A stretch of 64,000 bases of DNA, from the NCBI GenBank assembly GCA_023653785.1, contig JAMKCH010072476.1, positions 1-64,000 on the forward strand, given 5' to 3'. Both the position numbers and the translations under genes were made by a program. This document shows, one piece after another, positions 58,674 to 64,000 of this stretch (position 1 is its first letter; each line of letters starts with the position of its first letter). Below the pieces are notes generated by a model that worked only from the letters and a program-made list of their open reading frames with translations, did no database searches and had not been told where the DNA came from. This stretch comes from Ophioderma brevispina (lineage: Eukaryota; Echinodermata; Ophiuroidea; Amphilepidida; Ophiodermatidae).

Positions 58674-61600
58674 ATAATGTAATAGTATTATCGTCTTTCT
58701 TATTTTCCATTACCACCCTTGTACACATCAACAGTTTTAAGAGTATGTAATGATATTTCACTATTTCAGAGTTATCATACTTATAAATTTACCCCAATTT
58801 ATTTTATGATCTTATAGTGTTTATACCAGTACAAACTCCCTCGTCAATAGGGAAAAAACTTACTCCAACGTTGGTCTGTATTGTTCCCTTTCTGTTTTTC
58901 ACTTATATTTCTGCAAATAGTACCATGTGACGAGGAGTAAGAAATATGATAATGAAAAGGATTTTGTGCCAATAATAACCGGGTGCGGACACATACAAAT
59001 TCCATCTGTGGTTGAAATCAAGGCATTTTGTGAAAATTAAATGGAATGCCTTAGCTGAAACATTGTCTTCAGATTTTCAACAATTCACCAAAACATGTTC
59101 AATTGCCTCCTCCATACAGTATTGTAAACAGTCAAATTTTACTCTCTCCTCATTAAAAGGTGGAGATTTGTATGTGTTTTTTTTTCAAAAACACTCATAT
59201 TTGACAATTTTTTTTTACAGGGTGGTAAATTTCAAGTAGACATTGTATTTACCCAATTCAGAGTTTATTTATGAAAATACAATACTGATTGTACAACTTC
59301 CTACAACCTAAATTTAACCCCGACTATATATAACTAACATATATGTAGCTGTAAGGTCTTCAGTGCCTAAAATTTACGACAAATGTAATGCATTTCTAAA
59401 TTATATATATTTTTATGAATAAGTTTTTTATTAATTGCCAGTTTGATTATTTGTCTTTTATGTGTTCAATGGATTATGTTAATTTTAATATCATTTAAAT
59501 TGACAGATATTTTAGGGTTTGACATGCATGATCAAATATTCCACACTGATGTACAAAAAAGAGTTATCAAATTCAAGTACGAAATATTGGATAATCCATG
59601 GGCAATCTAGGAATTCGACAATGGGGGGGTGGGGGGGGTGCCGTCACTATTTGTTTACCGACACAATTTGCACTCATAAAGTAGAACCAAATTTCTTTCA
59701 GTTGGTTCAAAATTCAAAAGACGGACCAACATTACAGTTCTTGGCTACAGTCATGCCGCTACAACCGCTGCAGTGTGGCACGGTACCTACAACAAAAAAA
59801 AAAAAAGTTGGGCTGACTCCCTGGCGCAAAATGGGGGGGGAGGGTGCACACCGCCCATAAATCCGCCTATGAATCCATCAATACTATGCCAGAGTATGTG
59901 TCAAATGGGCAGTGCTGGTCATGCCACAAGATTAAAAAAAGCATGCTGCCAAACAAACATTTAACCCTAACAAGGCTCTCGTTTCTAGCCTTTCTCCCTG
60001 GAGGAAGGGAAGCGGGGTAAGGATAGAAGGCTTAAGAAGTTTCCCATCGGGGTGGGAATCGAACCAGGGACCCAGGTGCCTCAGTCTTATGAATGTGGAG
60101 GGCAAAGCCAACGAGAGTGTCGGTGGCCGGGCCAGCGATTTCAGGACCATATGGGTGTTTTATGATGACGTCCATCGCAAGATTTAGGACGCGTAGTGCC
60201 TTTTCTAGCCGCAAGGGTGTGGTCTATCGGCGTGTTAGGGTTAGACATAGAGGGGGCTGCACCTACTTTATTGCTATTCTGTGCAACGGCGATTAACACT
60301 TAATTGTCAATATAAATCCATGTATTTGAAAAAAAAAACAGAGTGGTGTCATATGAGCAGTGTGCGTGTGCTTGGGTACATGGTGACGTAGATGATAGTG
60401 CATAAACCAAAATCAAAAGCCGATTTGAAAACGTAAGTCTGTCTTTACCACCACCTGAAGAAATTCCCATTATGGTAAATGACCTAATGGATTATTATAG
60501 GATCCATGTAAAACAATCAAAAATAGATTACTCTATTGAGAACAGAGGTAATAGAGTAAATGGGATTTTTTTTAAATAGGAAGGAGCAACAAGAAAATTC
60601 GTATTCCCTTTGTCTCCTATTCATTGTCAATTTAAACAGATTTTTTCAAGTGCCATTATAAAATGGGCCAATCCCTAGGTAATCATTCTAATATGTAATA
60701 TTAGATGCATCATAGTAGTAACAGATGTGGATTATTAGCATCATTAATTTGATTACCATCAGGGGACAGTTACAGATTATAGTGTGTTTAATAATTAAAA
60801 TGGATTCTCACAGAATGATTGCAAAAAAGAAGAATTTGTTGAAGGAAATTAGCCATTCTTAGTTTCAAAGCATTAAAGCATTACAGAATAAACACATACA
60901 GGAGATAGTAGTAATTTGCAGACCTCTGTGTTTGTTCACATGCCCACAAAACAAAAGAATTGTGACAAAAGTTAAGTCATTCATGACGCATAAATAAGCG
61001 ATAGCATTGAAATTTAACCTATTGGAATACATGAGGTTGGGGATCTTGCCTATTTAGAATTGGACACACTTTACCAGATACACCTGCAGATGATTTTCAA
61101 AAATTGAAAAATTCAATGGTTTTGTTGCAAGAATGATGTATTGGTAGTAGCTGCCCTTTGTCAGTCACATTGTTTTCCCAATTTCTGGTCACAATAGCTT
61201 TGTTTGAGAGGATTCTAGGATTGGAGTACTCTAGGAGTCCGCCTTTAGAGCCACCTACATGGAATACATGCACTCTTGGGTTAAAGTCCAATTCATAATT
61301 CACTGCTCTGCAGTGCAGGAAATTCATTTTAATTGATTTGCAGTTGGCTTGCATTGAGCGCAGCAGGGAGTGATTGATAATATTGACAACAGATACAGTA
61401 GAAGTATGAACGGACCTATGTATAACCAAAGAATTACATATTTTTTATTCTACTTAAGTTCCATTCTACTTCTACGGTATAATAAAGAATACATTTCTTG
61501 ACTTTATGCCTTCTTTACTGCACATTTTACACAGCTACAAAACCACGCTTATACGTTGGAACTCACAAAGCAAAAAACACCTCACGTTAAGAAAGACTGA

Positions 61601-64000
61601 TAATTCCTCCAGTGGTAAATGATTTCATGATGAAGGTAATGTGCACTCTATTCCGAGATGCGGTCATGTGTGAGCCAAAGACTGGCATATTGGTGCTGAG
61701 AGTCGTCAGATACATGTTGAGTAAAATGATCTTCAGGATAAATTATTTAGTCAATTTTTAAAAATCTAATATTCATTTATTTTAAATGTTTGTAATAGTA
61801 TATTGACATGACACTGTACCAATTTGCACCCAAATATAGCAGAAATGCTTGAAAAAATGGTTGATGAATGAAAAAACACAATGATGGGAAAAGTGATCAA
61901 AAAAATGTTTCAATTTGAGTGCATACTAGCCTAGCAATCTTTTACATTAGTTGGTCTAATTGACACAATAGTCTTGTCACTGTGGCTTAACCTTGACCAT
62001 TCTGTGAGGACAATTGTGTTTTACCTTTAATACTATTAGATAGGGTATGTTCAATGCAACTCAAAAAGATACTAAAACACCATCAGACACTTCCATCCAC
62101 AAACGAACTTCTTCAGAACATTGTTAGATCATACTAAAAGCGCGCTAACGGCTCTTAATATAATTAACCTTAATTAGTTGGGTCATTTGTAGTAGCTTCT
62201 ACCAAAGCACAGAAGGTCAAACAGATTCGCCCTGGGCCAAAATCTCAATATACATTTCATTCTATAATAATTTCCTATACACGTAGTACAATTTGTGTGT
62301 TGCAATAGATCGAATTCCATATTAGCGAAAATGTTCTGACATCGTCTTTATGCTGTTGACAGTGGGAAATATGCACCAAGGTAAAATTACACTTCACAAA
62401 ATATTCCCACTGACATTGTTTCCATTATACAGTTTGCTAGTTCCATATTCGTGTTGTTCATCCACTTCACATGGGCTATCGGAACCTCGGGCCACAGCGC
62501 ATTGCTATTTCCGGGTTTCCACTGAATGTAATGCATGACCCGAGCAGTAAGTAGTAATTGGTTGGAATAGTTCACACGACGTGTATTATGCAATGGTTGT
62601 GTGACGTCGTAATAAACACGTCGTGCATAGATTGGTTGGTGGTTTCAGAATTCTTTGATTCGTGTGATCGCAATGGAAGTAGCGGTTCCTGGGGCAAACA
62701 TAGACTCCTTTATAAATATTGTTGATTGTCCGGTAAAAGTTTCTCGTGCCATCTGAACCCATACTCCCCTATGAAAGACTGCCTATAAATCTTTCAGAGA
62801 TTGGGGGTTATGTATTTTAAATTGAGTTATCCCAATGGATTAAAATGTTTAAAATCGATACTCTTCATGTGGGTGAATTAAAACTGGGCTATACCATTTT
62901 AAAGCCATATGCCCCTGTAGGAATTTTCATGCAACTCTACACACAGAAATTATTTAAATTCAGATTGACCAACTGCTGACAACTCTGGATTTTGCATTCT
63001 TTTTAATATTATACTTATGTCACTAGCTGAGCTGAGCTTTGCTGGCAGCTACTGCAGATACAACCTTACACTTGGCAGATTAAAACACCTAAACAGTTGA
63101 TTAATCCAATTTTATTACGTTTGATTAAGTAATTAGACACAATATGACGCCAATTGTGTGAGGTGTCGTTAAATTCTAATACCTTACTACCTTATTATGA
63201 GGTGAGAACAACTGTATTCCCAGGTAATTCATGTTTTAGGAATTGTTAAAGGACAGGACAGGCCAGGACTTTTTAGAACCGGTTTTATTTATTTTTAATT
63301 CCTTACATGTATATAGAAGCAAAAATAGACAAAAAAAAGTAATTATCAGCACTTCAATATTTGTTATGAGCCATATTAATGGCCATAATAAGGGCACTCA
63401 GAAAACGGGCGGGAGAGCTTCATTCAACTGGGAGGGCCTTATGTCTGACGTCACCCTGTTTACTCTAGAGCACTCACAAAAATTTAGAAGGGAAGAGGGT
63501 GATGAATGCACCGTTCTAATTTTGAACATAAAATTCCCACAAAATAGTACAATTAGCTTTACAGCCATTGACGGGTTATGACATATTTTACTATTATAGT
63601 GTTGTTTTAATAAAAGAGAAAAGGATGTCCTAAAAAGGATATGCTCATTAATAAATCATGATTAATTTAGGATTCTAGCATAAATGCTCAGCATTACATG
63701 GGTCACATTTAAGTGGTGCCCAAGTGGCAATACTGACTAAAATTGGTCGTACCGTGGGATGTTGCCAGATTGTTGTTTACTTTTTTTGGAAACAATTTTT
63801 AGCATGCGGCTGTAGGTGAGTGATTATCATGCTAATTAAGAAAAAAATGATGCGAAGATAATTGTAACTGTTTCAAAGCAGCCACATTTTAAGCTTTATG
63901 TTGATACAAAATTTGTAAAATGTACAAAAAAATGTCCTGCCCCTTTAACATGTTAAAGTTTGTGATCTTTGATTAGTTTGAGCTGGGTAGGCACTAGCAG
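58674..64000. other. downstream non-coding DNA
   Basis: No convincing exon was recognised on either strand. Recognisable content is the tRNA-like inverted-repeat element at 59959-60247, a G-run near 59620-59640 and a possible degenerate family B end at 61120-61165 (TTGCAAGAATGATGTATTGG, GTAGCTGCC). The rest is AT-rich sequence. Confidence 0.5.
59959..60247 (-). mobile_element. short element with TTAGGGTTA ends and a tRNA-like B box
   Basis: The left end AACCCTAACAAGGC and the right end GTGTTAGGGTT are inverted repeats. On the minus strand TGGCTTTGCC (A-box-like) is followed by GGTCCCTGGTTCGATTCCCA, a good RNA polymerase III B box. It could be a tRNA-derived SINE or a MITE that captured a tRNA fragment. 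No intact tRNA fold is claimed. Confidence 0.45.

Noticed and set aside
1..64000. Bacterial operons, CRISPR arrays, rRNA or intact tRNA genes
   Set aside because: None seen; the tandem arrays have no unique spacers, and the sequence is an intron-rich animal-type locus.

Overview
This window is eukaryotic DNA: AT-rich, full of repeats, with short coding exons between GT/AG splice sites and kilobase-scale introns. It looks like an invertebrate deuterostome, most likely an echinoderm. The grounds are a single large intron-rich gene, abundant non-autonomous hAT and foldback elements, tRNA-like SINEs, a Penelope-like element, vertebrate-type (CCCTAA) repeat tracts and frequent TAGGCCTA words. The phylum is an inference and not firm.

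One gene can be read with support, on the + strand, from about 13.7 kb to 58.7 kb. Ten coding exons were assembled by hand from splice sites and reading-frame phase: 13748-14015, 25869-28073, 33085-33222, 34815-34888, 35997-36803, 39522-39683, 42504-42858, 48635-48684, 50101-50188 and a probable terminal exon ending at a stop at 58599-58601. The product resembles the Slac2 family (MyRIP/melanophilin): a Rab27 effector that links membrane organelles to unconventional myosin and actin. The family call rests on the coiled-coil C-terminal region spread over exons E5 to E7 and on the long acidic, serine-rich, disordered middle. The N-terminal Rab-binding zinc-finger domain of the family is not in this window; it should lie upstream, so 1-13747 is probably intron. 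Exon numbers E1 to E10 count only exons seen here.

Layout: 1-13.7 kb is repeats only, including a 22-bp minisatellite at 5.86-6.64 kb, a hAT-like MITE at 8.0 kb and a four-unit tandem repeat at 12.2 kb. E1 lies at 13.7 kb. From 14 to 25.9 kb is an intron with two hAT-like elements carrying 8-bp target-site duplications, a 185-bp hairpin, a SINE and a tandem duplication. The very large E2 (735 codons) lies at 25.9-28.1 kb, bracketed by two copies of one foldback MITE. From 33 to 43 kb come five exons. Here E3 runs directly into a 22-bp minisatellite built from its own splice-donor sequence, and E4 carries what looks like a one-base deletion. This part also holds an inverted pair of Penelope-like element ends, a hAT MITE with a perfect 8-bp duplication and a degenerate telomere-like tract. 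From 43 to 58 kb there are long repeat-filled introns and two small exons. From 58.7 to 64 kb the DNA is downstream of the gene and no coding was recognised.
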